The notes under the pieces: model-generated
Seen by the model: only the letters and a program-made list of their open reading frames with translations
Told to the model about the DNA's origin: nothing
Database searches by the model: none
Position numbers and translations under genes: made by a program
Shown: piece after piece, positions 10,066-18,478 of the stretch
Layout: the number at the start of each line of letters is the position of its first letter
How positions within the stretch are numbered: the stretch's first letter is position 1
Assembly (NCBI GenBank): GCA_964520655.1
Contig: CAZFNI010000012.1
Coordinates: 4,978 to 68,977, forward strand
DNA: 64,000 bases
Reading direction: 5' to 3'
Origin: JACQQW01 sp964520655
GTDB lineage: Bacteria; Omnitrophota; Gorgyraeia; Zapsychrales; Fredricksoniimonadaceae

Positions 10066-11189
10066 AAGCCCAAAGTTGACCAAAGCCCCGCTTGCTCACG
10101 GTTTTGCTCAACCATTTTCCTTTGTTCAGCATGCGCGCTATCAGTAATATCACCCAACGTTTTCCCATATTCAGCTGTTGCACCAGCCTTTTCAAAGAAA
10201 GATTTCCTCTCACCTTCCAAAAAATTAATCCCTTTTGTAATGATATTTTTGTAGCTGTTAGCAATATTCGGATGATCACGGTAGCGACCAAGCCAATCGA
10301 TCGCCTCATTATACTGATCCATCGTCCAATACACTGAAAGACCCGACACAATATCTTCAATATGGTTCCTTAATTTTTTCTCATCAAAAGACAACAACAA
10401 CAAAACTTCCGCCTCAGTAAATGGCTTTGCGGGTAACGACAATGCATTAAGCAACTCACCATCTACCATATGCTTGGTCTTAAGCTCATCAATGGCTTGT
10501 TCAAGCATCGTCCTAGCCTCCTGCCGATGATCTTTCAACACTCGCCCGATCCTTTTAGCTGGGCCGCTCATCATCAATCCCGTTTTGGTGATCTTCCAGA
10601 CCGGCAGGATCGCCAAGATCCTCTCTTTACGTTCCCCCCTGAGATTAAACGCGTCAAATAAATTCCCGAACAGATTATCCCCGTCGGAATATTGAAGATA
10701 CTGGAACGCGCTGCCGCCCTGGCAGCTATCAAGAAGACCCGCCAGATCATTGCGGAATTCATGCCGGACAAAATATTTATCTCGCAAACAATCGAAAACT
10801 GACTGTTTACGCAATGCATTCAGATCCTGACGGTCATTTGATTCCAGATCCCCTAACCGCTTTTGGTCCATTGCGTACCTTAAATAGGCGATCGTCTGAA
10901 AATACTTATACACATCTGCCTCTGCCGGCGCAGCATACGACCACAATAGTAACGGTGCATCGCCAATGCGCCTGCGTACGCTCCTGCGGCTTAATTGTTC
11001 GATCGACATCTCTATCTGCGCATCTCTATTCAACGTTGCTGAAAGCATCGGATGGATACCTTTTTCAGAATAGCGGTAAGGAGTTTTATAGGCTGTCATG
11101 AAACCCCCGTCGTCCTTATCCACTGCAAAAATATCCGTCCAGCCATTGATCGGCGCGATCAACATCAATATCCAGACTAAAATCCTCAT
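10062..11189 (-). CDS. Unknown secreted protein of the T4SS/pilus operon
   Basis: 375 aa from the ATG at 11189, which overlaps the previous stop as TGATG; a TTG three bases upstream is the only alternative. Seen: an N-terminal hydrophobic segment (MRILVWILMLIAPINGW) that looks like a signal peptide, then a soluble, mostly helical protein. It has only two cysteines downstream of the signal peptide (SVFDC and LDSCQG). No family is recognised. Its position after TraU-like and TraF-like genes is where TraH or other mating-pair proteins occur in F-type and ICE operons, so a periplasmic assembly role is plausible. I see no TraH motif. It is coupled to yraN by a 4-base overlap. Confidence 0.8.
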   Translation of the reverse strand: MRILVWILMLIAPINGWTDIFAVDKDDGGFMTAYKTPYRYSEKGIHPMLSATLNRDAQIEMSIEQLSRRSVRRRIGDAPLLLWSYAAPAEADVYKYFQTIAYLRYAMDQKRLGDLESNDRQDLNALRKQSVFDCLRDKYFVRHEFRNDLAGLLDSCQGGSAFQYLQYSDGDNLFGNLFDAFNLRGERKERILAILPVWKITKTGLMMSGPAKRIGRVLKDHRQEARTMLEQAIDELKTKHMVDGELLNALSLPAKPFTEAEVLLLLSFDEKKLRNHIEDIVSGLSVYWTMDQYNEAIDWLGRYRDHPNIANSYKNIITKGINFLEGERKSFFEKAGATAEYGKTLGDITDSAHAEQRKMVEQNREQAGLWSTLGL

Positions 11190-11527
11190 CAATTCCTCAT
11201 TAATTGTCCCATGAGCACTTCCTGGGCCTTGATGATCTGCTCAGTTTTTTTCTCTTGCCATCTTAAATATTCCCTGGCGTTTTCCTGATTTGGCACATTC
11301 AAAAGATTCAGCACAGGCTGCGGCGGCTGATAATAAGTTATCTTCCCGTTAGCATCAACCATCGGCTCCCGCCAATCGATCAAAGCTTTATCAGCCAAAA
11401 GATCAGACTTTTCTTTTTTCTCAAAATACTCCAAATGTTGTAAATGATAATAATCATTAGCGGAGGCTTTGTAAGGATGAACGATCAATATTACTATAAA
11501 GATGAGGGAACAGCAGTTTTGCAACAT
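11189..11527 (-). CDS. Short TraF-like periplasmic protein
   Basis: 112 aa. The start chosen is the ATG at 11527, preceded by a strong GGAGG and followed by a signal peptide (MLQNCCSLIFIVILIV...). Longer in-frame readings lack both. The C-terminal part, containing an E-N-A-R-x-Y-L-x-W-Q motif and ending in a KAQEVL helix, resembles the region that precedes the thioredoxin fold in F-type TraF proteins. The thioredoxin domain itself is missing, so this is either a reduced TraF or only its helical adaptor. It overlaps the TraU-like gene by 34 bases. Family assignment is tentative. Confidence 0.6.
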   Translation of the reverse strand: MLQNCCSLIFIVILIVHPYKASANDYYHLQHLEYFEKKEKSDLLADKALIDWREPMVDANGKITYYQPPQPVLNLLNVPNQENAREYLRWQEKKTEQIIKAQEVLMGQLMRN

Positions 11528-12249
11528 TGTATGAACCTCCAGAAGATCCAGGAGAATTCTTCCTCCTTGTTGCTCCGCTCGCCAACGGCATTCTTTGCCA
11601 CCCAAAACCGGGGATCCTGACCCAACGGCATGCATTTCTGTTGATCAGGCTCAACCATCTGGATCTTATCCTGCCAGCGGTTAATGGAAAAAAGGATCGG
11701 AGCTTGTGAAATATGCCCGCTCATAAGACCTCCGGCGCTGATACCTCTTAACGCGATCAATGCTGACGATGCCGCAGGACTGTAATGGCTGACAAATCCT
11801 GTTCGAGGATACACAGGCCCCCAATTGCCCACAAATTCACGAGCAGTTGTCGTCTCTTGACGCCATTGACGGCTGTCCATCTCAGACCTATATCTCAGCC
11901 CCACAGCTGTATTCGTCAATGAGCCACATAAGACCATTTGTTCAATTTGTTTTAATGGAAAATCATACACATGTGCATCATGAAACCGCAGATTACTGCC
12001 GCTTAAAGCATTCAAGCTTGCCTTACGAGCGATCGTATGGATCACCAATGATGGTTCATAATACGAGATCCAAACTCCCGGAATATCCCCCACCATACAG
12101 GCCCCATGACTTTTAAGCTGCCAGCAACTTTGGTCAACACGCTCAACCGCGTGCACCAGATTGATCCCGTCCCCCTTTATCTCATCCGCAGAATATGCAA
12201 GCACATGTGCGGCTAATATAAACCCTATCAGGATAATTATCTTTTTCAT
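11494..12249 (-). CDS. TraU-like conjugation protein (TIGR03756-like)
   Basis: 251 aa with a signal peptide (cleavage near LAYSA). Seen: CWQLKSHGAC, a W-x-x-Y-Y-E-P segment, a W-G-P-V-Y-P-R-T-G-F-V motif and a C-terminal F-W-R-F-I-Q-C-C block. These match the conserved landmarks I know for the TraU/TIGR03756 mating-pair proteins of F-type plasmids and integrative elements, which end in W-x-x-x-K-C-C. Such proteins are periplasmic, disulfide-rich components of DNA transfer channels. It is coupled to the minor pilin by an ATGA overlap. This places a T4SS gene downstream of the pilus block and so ties the two modules into one operon. Confidence 0.75.
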   Translation of the reverse strand: MKKIIILIGFILAAHVLAYSADEIKGDGINLVHAVERVDQSCWQLKSHGACMVGDIPGVWISYYEPSLVIHTIARKASLNALSGSNLRFHDAHVYDFPLKQIEQMVLCGSLTNTAVGLRYRSEMDSRQWRQETTTAREFVGNWGPVYPRTGFVSHYSPAASSALIALRGISAGGLMSGHISQAPILFSINRWQDKIQMVEPDQQKCMPLGQDPRFWVAKNAVGERSNKEEEFSWIFWRFIQCCKTAVPSSL

Positions 12250-13109
12250 AACTTCATAATGAAAGCTAATGCGTAAAACGGAGGCACATGACTATCAGGA
12301 ATGATCGGATGCGTATGCGACTGATTGCCCCCCGTATCTGAAGTCAATGAACTGATCTGACCTGTCATGACTGGAGAACTGTGACCATCATATCGGCTCC
12401 CCAGCCAGGGCGTTTCATTATACGCATGATGGTGGGCTGGCATCTCCGCGATAGTCAACGCATGTGGCCCTGTTTCACTGCCATGATCGTGAGAAATACT
12501 ACCGCCGCTTTTTTCTAATTTCCCCTGAAGATTGGTTTTACTGACCCCACCCTCATCTTGCCGCGAGCCAACGATAAATTTATCGCGAAGATCCGGTGTA
12601 CCATTCTGCCCATCACACAAAACCCAACCTAAAGGAATGCTGGCGATCGACCCAGACCACGCCACGATCACACCGGAAGCAATTTCATCTTGATCATTAG
12701 CCCCGGTAACACTACTCACAACATCTCCCGCGAATGACGCTTGCAGCAAACGCGAATTAATCATTGGCACTAAATTTAACGGCACTTGAACACTGACACT
12801 CATTTTTTTCTCATCAAACATCACTTGGTAGGGATGCCCCCAGGGGTTAAGTAAAGACCACAGCGGACTTAAGTAACCATCTATTTGCATCTGTTTTAAA
12901 TCCGTTGGCCATTCATGATGATCCCTGTGATACTTTCTGCCAGCTGCCTGGATAACCCCCACCTCGGCAATTGTTTTCTCACCGGCACGGATCTCGACAG
13001 CGCGGACCATCACCGGCAATACCGCCGTTGTCAACAAAGCAACAATGCCCATGACGATCGCCAACTCAACTAACGAAAAACCATTTTTTCCTAGAATGTC
13101 GCGGTCCAT
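12246..13109 (-). CDS. PilV-like minor pilin fused to a phage tail-collar domain
   Basis: 287 aa. Residues 9-35 are a class III prepilin leader and hydrophobic helix with canonical cleavage G10|F11 and E at +5 (FSLVELAIVMG). A pseudopilin-like region follows to about residue 140, including L-N-P-W-G-H-P. Residues 146-287 are a phage tail-collar-type domain: I-P-x-G-W-V-L-C-D-G, then G-T-P-D-L-R-D-K-F-I-V-G, a His-rich MPAHHHAY loop, S-H-T-H and a PPFYALAFIMK end. Family knowledge: PilV of R64-type thin pili is a tip adhesin with a fibre-like C-terminus that selects recipients. Position after PilS supports PilV. No shufflon repeats or recombinase were found. Confidence 0.85.
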   Translation of the reverse strand: MDRDILGKNGFSLVELAIVMGIVALLTTAVLPVMVRAVEIRAGEKTIAEVGVIQAAGRKYHRDHHEWPTDLKQMQIDGYLSPLWSLLNPWGHPYQVMFDEKKMSVSVQVPLNLVPMINSRLLQASFAGDVVSSVTGANDQDEIASGVIVAWSGSIASIPLGWVLCDGQNGTPDLRDKFIVGSRQDEGGVSKTNLQGKLEKSGGSISHDHGSETGPHALTIAEMPAHHHAYNETPWLGSRYDGHSSPVMTGQISSLTSDTGGNQSHTHPIIPDSHVPPFYALAFIMKL

Positions 13110-13540
13110 GTCGTGCTCGCTTCATCATAGTTAACTTTTGACGCGCTATTATTGAAATAGTTACTTAGCTTATCCGCTTCCGTTTTGACCAAACTATTCA
13201 AACTAATGTCAAAACGTGTATTATCCACCGGATTGCTGGAAACATCAAATTTCCCGCCCCAAGGGTTTGATGCGGCTGCATCAAAAGTATCCGGTAATAA
13301 TTTAGCTGTTTTTAAAGCCTCAACACTGACGCCCGAGAAACTTACTTTACCCAATGCCAGGTAACTTTCTGCAGCGCTACGCAATGTCTGCACACTATTT
13401 GCCGCGGATTGAACCCTGGCATTATCCCTCAACCCCGCAGACATAGAGACCGCCAGGATCAATACAGTTAATACCGCAAGACCTATTGCGAGCTCCACCA
13501 AAGAAAACGCCCCTGTTGAATTAATATTGATCCGTTTCAT
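13091..13540 (-). CDS. PilS-like type IV prepilin (major pilin candidate)
   Basis: 149 aa, ATG preceded by a strong AGGAGG 5 bases upstream, the best ribosome site in this block and fitting for an abundant subunit. The leader MKRININSTGA is followed by FSLVELAIGLAVLTVLILAVSM, a class III pilin helix with E at +5. The residue before the cleavage site is Ala11, not the usual Gly. The C-terminal region is globular with N-P-W-G-G, and it lacks the terminal disulfide pair typical of many type IVB pilins. It overlaps the PilV-like gene by 19 bases. Prepilin peptidase is not encoded in the window and must act from elsewhere. Confidence 0.8.
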   Translation of the reverse strand: MKRININSTGAFSLVELAIGLAVLTVLILAVSMSAGLRDNARVQSAANSVQTLRSAAESYLALGKVSFSGVSVEALKTAKLLPDTFDAAASNPWGGKFDVSSNPVDNTRFDISLNSLVKTEADKLSNYFNNSASKVNYDEASTTWTATF

Positions 13541-13557
13541 ACTATCCTCCTTGTGTT

Positions 13558-14754
13558 TTAACCTCCAGCGATCTGATTCAAACTGCCGTAAACAGGGATC
13601 AGAAACGCAAAGGCAATGGTAACTAAAAATACGGCACCAATGATCAATAGTGCCGGTTGAAGCAAAATCACCGCACGGTCTATCTGTTCGTTCACTCGCT
13701 TATTTAGATATTCTGACAAATTCAGGCAATACTGAGGAAGTCTCGCCATTTCCTCTCCGCGACGTATCGTCATCACGATCAGCGGAGAGAAAAATCGATC
13801 AGCTCCCAACGACTCCCACAATGTCCCGCCTCCAAAGATATAGTCCCTGCAACCATAAAAATGTCCGCTGACCGCATTGTTGTTATTAGCATGCAGATCG
13901 TCGATACCCTTAATGATCGATGTCCCATTACGCATCAGGATCGACAGGTTCAAAAAATAGTACGCCAGATCCGCTTCTTTATTTATGCGCCCCCATATGG
14001 GTAAACGATAAACAACAAATTCTCGAATTCGTTTATTATTGAATATGAACCCAGCAACCGAGACCAACACTGCTCCTATGATCAAAACTAATAATGCACC
14101 ATATTGCCTCAGCCACAAGGTCGCAGCAATGATCACACCCGTTGTTCCATGAACGCGCGTTGATTCAGGCAATAACTGAGCTAATCGCGGTACCACATAA
14201 ACCCCCACAAACAACATGACGGCACATAATAAGCAAAATACGATCGATGGATATACCAACGCCTCTCTTAATCGTCCCGACACTTCCTCCTGACGTTTAA
14301 AGTAATGTGCCAGCATCCTCAACGATCCCTTAAGTTCCCCACTTTGTTCTCCGCTTTTAATAGTCACCGTCACGATCCAGGGAAATGATTTTGTCGATGC
14401 AAAAGCGTCTGCCAAACCTTTCCCTTTGCTGACCTCACTTTTTATCCCTTCTATTGCGCCCATCAAAACTGCTGATAATTGCACGCTGGATACGGATGCC
14501 AGTATCTGGTTGATACTCATCCCTGTCTCATGCATATTCGCCATATCTTCAAAGAATCCCGACATGATCTTGATAGAGATCCGCTTCGCCCTCTTCAACT
14601 GAAGAAATGATCGTACCCAATCCATATAAACAATGATCACGTCGATCTTATTGTTTTTTAAATAGCCCAAAACGCTTTCCTTATTCCCCTTAATCACTCC
14701 AGAGATTTCTTGACCTTGAGGGGTTATGCCTGAATATTTCCAATATCCCATCAT
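13558..14754 (-). CDS. PilR/PilC/GspF-type pilus platform protein
   Basis: 398 aa inner-membrane protein. Seen: two T2SS-F halves, each with membrane helices (around residues 160-200, 215-240 and 365-390), and motifs such as K-S-G-E-Q-S-G-E-L in the first half and R-R-G-E-E-M-A-R-L in the second, typical of GspF/PilC. It forms the platform that couples ATPase rotation to pilin insertion. The N-terminal 60 residues carry a short GspF-like N domain (Y-x-G-I-T-P-Q-G). It is coupled to the ATPase gene by an ATGA overlap. Confidence 0.92.
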   Translation of the reverse strand: MMGYWKYSGITPQGQEISGVIKGNKESVLGYLKNNKIDVIIVYMDWVRSFLQLKRAKRISIKIMSGFFEDMANMHETGMSINQILASVSSVQLSAVLMGAIEGIKSEVSKGKGLADAFASTKSFPWIVTVTIKSGEQSGELKGSLRMLAHYFKRQEEVSGRLREALVYPSIVFCLLCAVMLFVGVYVVPRLAQLLPESTRVHGTTGVIIAATLWLRQYGALLVLIIGAVLVSVAGFIFNNKRIREFVVYRLPIWGRINKEADLAYYFLNLSILMRNGTSIIKGIDDLHANNNNAVSGHFYGCRDYIFGGGTLWESLGADRFFSPLIVMTIRRGEEMARLPQYCLNLSEYLNKRVNEQIDRAVILLQPALLIIGAVFLVTIAFAFLIPVYGSLNQIAGG

Positions 14755-16358
14755 CCCAGCACCCTCACCGCTTCTTGCGGTGATATTGCCCCTTGTTTGA
14801 CCATCATTTTTAATTGCTCAAACATCGCCCCCTCTATACCATTTTCCCTGACATGTATTTTTATACCGCGAATATCACCCTCCAATAACATGGAATCAAC
14901 TGGATCACCGCATTCCAAAACGCTAGCCACTACTGTCCGCCCCTTATAACCGTCATTACATCCAGAACAACCACCAGCAACTGAAACATCCTCTAACTCT
15001 TCCACAAATTTAAACTCACTGCTTGTCCACACAACATCCTGGCAATGCAGTCTCTGCTTACACAAAGGGCAAAGCAGTCTAACCAAGCGCTGAGAAATAA
15101 TCATGGATAACGTCGAGGCCATATAGGCATACGGAATACCGAGATCATGTAATCGCAATACAGCGTCGAACACCTGATTGGCATGCAGCGTTGCAAAAAC
15201 CTTATGACCTGTCATCGCCGCCCGGATGGCCTCTTGCGCGGTAAGATCATCCCTGATCTCCCCGATCAGCATGATATTAGGATCATGTCTTAAGAAAGCT
15301 CGAACAGCATTACTGAACGTGATCAGCCGTTTGTCATTAGTCTGTACCTGAGTCATCAGCGTGTGATGCATTTCAACGGGATCCTCAATAGTCACGATCT
15401 TGCGCTCAATGGATTTAATATAATTGAGCATGGCATAAAGCGTCGTTGTCTTGCCGCAACCAGTTGGCCCAACGATCAGCGCCATCCCTTCCGGTTTAGA
15501 AAGCATTGACTTGATCCTTTTCCATAAATAATTGGGGTATCCAAGAGAGATCAAGTCGATCGAAGATTTATTTCTATCTAACAAACGCAGCACCAGGGAA
15601 CTGCCATTGACACAGGGTATGTGCGACACCCTGACATCGATATTTTCCCCCCTGTTTTGATATGTAAATCTCGCGTCATGTAGACTGCTAAAATCACTAA
15701 TGGTCACATCAGCCCTGTGAAAAACAATATTAACCAGCCTCCGCTGGAGATCCGAACGTAATACCCCATACGCATGCAGAATCCCGTCGATGCGTAGTCT
15801 TACTTCTAACGCTTTTGCCGAAGCCTCAATATGAATATCCGTAGCACCTCGTTTAAGCGCATCCTGCATGCAATGCTCAAACCAGGACAAAACATTGTCT
15901 TCATTGACACCCCCCCTGCAAGATACCGAATTTTCGTCAGCTGAGACCTTATCAATAGCCCTGCACAATGGCTCTTCAGCAGCCAGCATAAAACACGCTT
16001 TCGTGTTTAACTTATCCTGAATGACATCAATTGCTCCTAAATTATCACTATACGCCATAACAAAAACTATCCCATCATCGGTCTTTGCCGGAAACACTTT
16101 ATGCTTAACGATAAAATCTTTTCCTAACGATGTGACCATTCCCTTATGCGCTTCAAAATTACCCTTATAAACACCCCAGCCTGCTTGCCTAGCTAATGCA
16201 GAGATCATCTGTTCCTCATTTATAAAATCATAATCGGTGAGCAGCTTTCCCAAACGTTGACGAACTCCATGGTTTTGCAGAGACAGACAAAAATCTAATG
16301 TTTTTTCATCTATGAGACCTTCCCTTAGCAAAATATTCCCTAACCGCTGCCCTTCCAT
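14751..16358 (-). CDS. PilQ/PilB/GspE-type assembly ATPase
   Basis: 535 aa cytosolic hexameric ATPase powering pilus assembly. Seen: an MshEN-like N-terminal domain (residues 1-120), Walker A GPTGCGKTT near residue 300, an Asp box, Walker B I-M-L-I-G-E-I-R-D near 365 and a His box (T-L-H-A-N). A zinc-binding pair follows (C-P-L-C and C-S-G-C-N-D-G-Y-K-G-R), as in PilB/GspE assembly ATPases, so it is an assembly not a retraction motor. No PilT-type retraction ATPase lies in the window. The start is preceded by a G-rich site overlapping the pilP stop region. Confidence 0.93.
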   Translation of the reverse strand: MEGQRLGNILLREGLIDEKTLDFCLSLQNHGVRQRLGKLLTDYDFINEEQMISALARQAGWGVYKGNFEAHKGMVTSLGKDFIVKHKVFPAKTDDGIVFVMAYSDNLGAIDVIQDKLNTKACFMLAAEEPLCRAIDKVSADENSVSCRGGVNEDNVLSWFEHCMQDALKRGATDIHIEASAKALEVRLRIDGILHAYGVLRSDLQRRLVNIVFHRADVTISDFSSLHDARFTYQNRGENIDVRVSHIPCVNGSSLVLRLLDRNKSSIDLISLGYPNYLWKRIKSMLSKPEGMALIVGPTGCGKTTTLYAMLNYIKSIERKIVTIEDPVEMHHTLMTQVQTNDKRLITFSNAVRAFLRHDPNIMLIGEIRDDLTAQEAIRAAMTGHKVFATLHANQVFDAVLRLHDLGIPYAYMASTLSMIISQRLVRLLCPLCKQRLHCQDVVWTSSEFKFVEELEDVSVAGGCSGCNDGYKGRTVVASVLECGDPVDSMLLEGDIRGIKIHVRENGIEGAMFEQLKMMVKQGAISPQEAVRVLG

Positions 16359-16359
16359 C

Positions 16360-16842
16360 TTAACCCCCGATCAAAATAACCTTCTCTTTGCCATCTTTTG
16401 TTCTGAGCACCGCCTTATCATCATCGATCCTCACTACGGTCACGTCACCACGAAGCATCTGGCCCGCTTTTGCTGACACTCTTACACTGTGATCCAACAG
16501 CAATCCTAGACGTTCATTCCCAATACGAACAATACCTTGCAGCTTGATAGGAAAATTTTCCGTATCCTGCTCTTTTTTCTCATTCAACATGGACGTAAAA
16601 TTATCCTCCTGATCTAATTTTTTGATCCTGGAACGCAGATCAGCGCGCTGTAGATCAAGATTTAAGAGTTTTATTTCCCGCATCCGCTTGTTTTCCTGAT
16701 CAATAAAATCGTCTACATCCTGACGATCTGAGCGCACCGATCCTTTTGAGACCATCTGGTCCACCATAGACACTTCCTGTGCATACACATTGCTAAACTC
16801 AAGAACAAATACCAGCAAACAAACTAATATACTAAGCCCCAT
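16360..16842 (-). CDS. PilP-type pilus biogenesis protein
   Basis: 160 aa from the ATG at 16842, which has GGGGG 7 bases upstream and starts a signal peptide or anchor (MGLSILVCLLVFVLEF). Earlier in-frame starts lack a ribosome site. A charged coiled region precedes a C-terminal homology-region-like domain (K-L-Q-G-I-V-R-I-G-N, then G-D-V-T-V-V-R-I-D-D) as in R64 PilP and GspC. Such proteins link the inner-membrane complex to the secretin in the periplasm. It overlaps the previous gene by 11 bases. Confidence 0.75.
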   Translation of the reverse strand: MGLSILVCLLVFVLEFSNVYAQEVSMVDQMVSKGSVRSDRQDVDDFIDQENKRMREIKLLNLDLQRADLRSRIKKLDQEDNFTSMLNEKKEQDTENFPIKLQGIVRIGNERLGLLLDHSVRVSAKAGQMLRGDVTVVRIDDDKAVLRTKDGKEKVILIGG

Positions 16843-17314
16843 ACACACCCCCATTGATCTGCAGCATGTTATCTTTGAACGCCACGTCATTCTCTATGAT
16901 CGGGAACTGCTGCTGCCATATTTTATAGTGCCTCAAGATACGAAATATCTCCTCAGGATCCTGAATTTTGAAGAATGAGATCCTGAAAGCAAACCGCTTG
17001 ATCCCTTCAAAGACCATTGAAGTGTTTTTTATATCAAAATCACTATTGGAGATTATCTCGACCTTCATGTTATACCCATAGGTATCCGCATCATGGGTAA
17101 TTCGAGCAAGGAACCTTGAATAATATTGATCGACTCTTGATAAAATTATATCTTCCCTGGATTGAAGAATATCCAATGTTCGTTGTGCATGCAAAATTCT
17201 CTCCTTACTCCCCATAATTAGATTTTGTAAATGAAAGCATTCTTTTAATATTGGGTAACATGCAAACACAACAATTAGTCCAATCAATAAGCTGCTGATC
17301 AAAGTCTTTTTCAT
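16832..17314 (-). CDS. PilO/GspM-like inner-membrane pilus protein
   Basis: 160 aa from the ATG at 17314, with AGGTG 5 bases upstream. One N-terminal membrane helix (residues 5-22) is followed by a coiled segment and a small alpha/beta periplasmic domain, the PilO/GspM layout. Sequence similarity is too weak to name it from motifs, so the call rests on architecture and on position between the PilM/PilN-like and PilP-like genes. It overlaps the upstream stop slightly. Confidence 0.65.
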   Translation of the reverse strand: MKKTLISSLLIGLIVVFACYPILKECFHLQNLIMGSKERILHAQRTLDILQSREDIILSRVDQYYSRFLARITHDADTYGYNMKVEIISNSDFDIKNTSMVFEGIKRFAFRISFFKIQDPEEIFRILRHYKIWQQQFPIIENDVAFKDNMLQINGGVYGA

Positions 17315-17322
17315 CACATCAC

Positions 17323-18477
17323 CTATTCTTTCCAAGATAATTCGATCTTTGTCCCCATCTGTTCATTGAAACGTTCTGACGAAATGTTGGCTTTAGACCA
17401 TTTCCCCTCTCTTATAAATTCCTCCCCTAGGTTCACACTGCCTGGAACTATTACTGCGTTCATCCAAAAATTACCTCGTTCCTTCTGAGCCACCATAAAT
17501 TCTTTGATCAAATATCCCTTGGGGACATGAAGATAAAAATCCCAGAAAATATCGTCCCACTGAGAATTCTTTAATGAATCCAAATAATCTACAAACTTAT
17601 TCTTGTATGTGTTCTCCAGCTCACGATTCAATACGCTGACTTGCTCCTGGGCATGAACATATTCCTCCTTTAAACGTTTTTCTTTTATCCAGAAAAGACC
17701 AACTATTATCCCGCCCAAAATAACACTACCCATGAACATGCATCCCTGGAATATCCAATTAAGGCGCATTTGTTTTCTTTTTCTTTGTGCAAGTTCATTT
17801 GGAAGAACATAATTATTCGTAAACTTAGCAACCTTTAATCCGTCCAATGCAGGATTAACTTCACCAATATCTAGCACTTCTTCGTGTCTTGCCAGTTTTA
17901 AATCCACACATGCAGAAAGCCAATCCCTATTATTGCTAACAATCACATATGATGATCTCTCCTCTTGATCTTGAGAAAAGATCAACCATGAACGTTTAAT
18001 CTCCTCGATCATATATTCCCTATCCCGCACAATGATCTGCCGTGATTCCGAGAAAATCGCACTCCTAAAGATCGTAACCACCATTTTTGATCCCAATGCA
18101 TCAATAACGATCACAGCTCTATTGTCATTAAGGAATCCTTTATGTCTTAAATATGCCCGAACGGCCACTGGATATGGAACCAGAACGACAACAGCAGCAG
18201 GACTAAAAAATTTGTAAATCTCCTCAATAGCCGCCTGTGGAACACTCAGCCTTAACGCCTCACGCGCCGTGATCTGTTCCTCAATGAACATTACTTGTGC
18301 GTCAACAACCTGCCTTTCTTCATTCTCCTTTTGGACGCGTTGTACAGAAACACCTAAACATGCCACAAATACTTCTTTTATATGGTTCTTATATTTCCGT
18401 GTAAATTCATCTTTGGGAAGTGTTTCAACTCCCTGACCTGTCCCTACTAACAATAATTCATCAAATATAATTCTCAT
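17323..18477 (-). CDS. PilM-like/PilN-like fusion (R64 PilO position)
   Basis: 384 aa. Residues 1-235 lack membrane segments and show alternating strands and helices, including A-V-I-V-I-D-A-L-G-S, like the actin-like cytoplasmic domain of PilM/GspL. A single membrane helix (residues 240-268) leads into a coiled coil and a small periplasmic ferredoxin-like region as in PilN. One protein would therefore join the cytosolic ring to the periplasmic complex, as GspL does and as R64 PilO occupies in gene order. The start lies directly after the secretin stop. Confidence 0.7.
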   Translation of the reverse strand: MRIIFDELLLVGTGQGVETLPKDEFTRKYKNHIKEVFVACLGVSVQRVQKENEERQVVDAQVMFIEEQITAREALRLSVPQAAIEEIYKFFSPAAVVVLVPYPVAVRAYLRHKGFLNDNRAVIVIDALGSKMVVTIFRSAIFSESRQIIVRDREYMIEEIKRSWLIFSQDQEERSSYVIVSNNRDWLSACVDLKLARHEEVLDIGEVNPALDGLKVAKFTNNYVLPNELAQRKRKQMRLNWIFQGCMFMGSVILGGIIVGLFWIKEKRLKEEYVHAQEQVSVLNRELENTYKNKFVDYLDSLKNSQWDDIFWDFYLHVPKGYLIKEFMVAQKERGNFWMNAVIVPGSVNLGEEFIREGKWSKANISSERFNEQMGTKIELSWKE

Positions 18478-18478
18478 T

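Noticed and set aside
12246..13540. Shufflon inversion system at the pilV position
   Set aside because: No short inverted repeats flanking alternative C-termini and no site-specific recombinase gene nearby.
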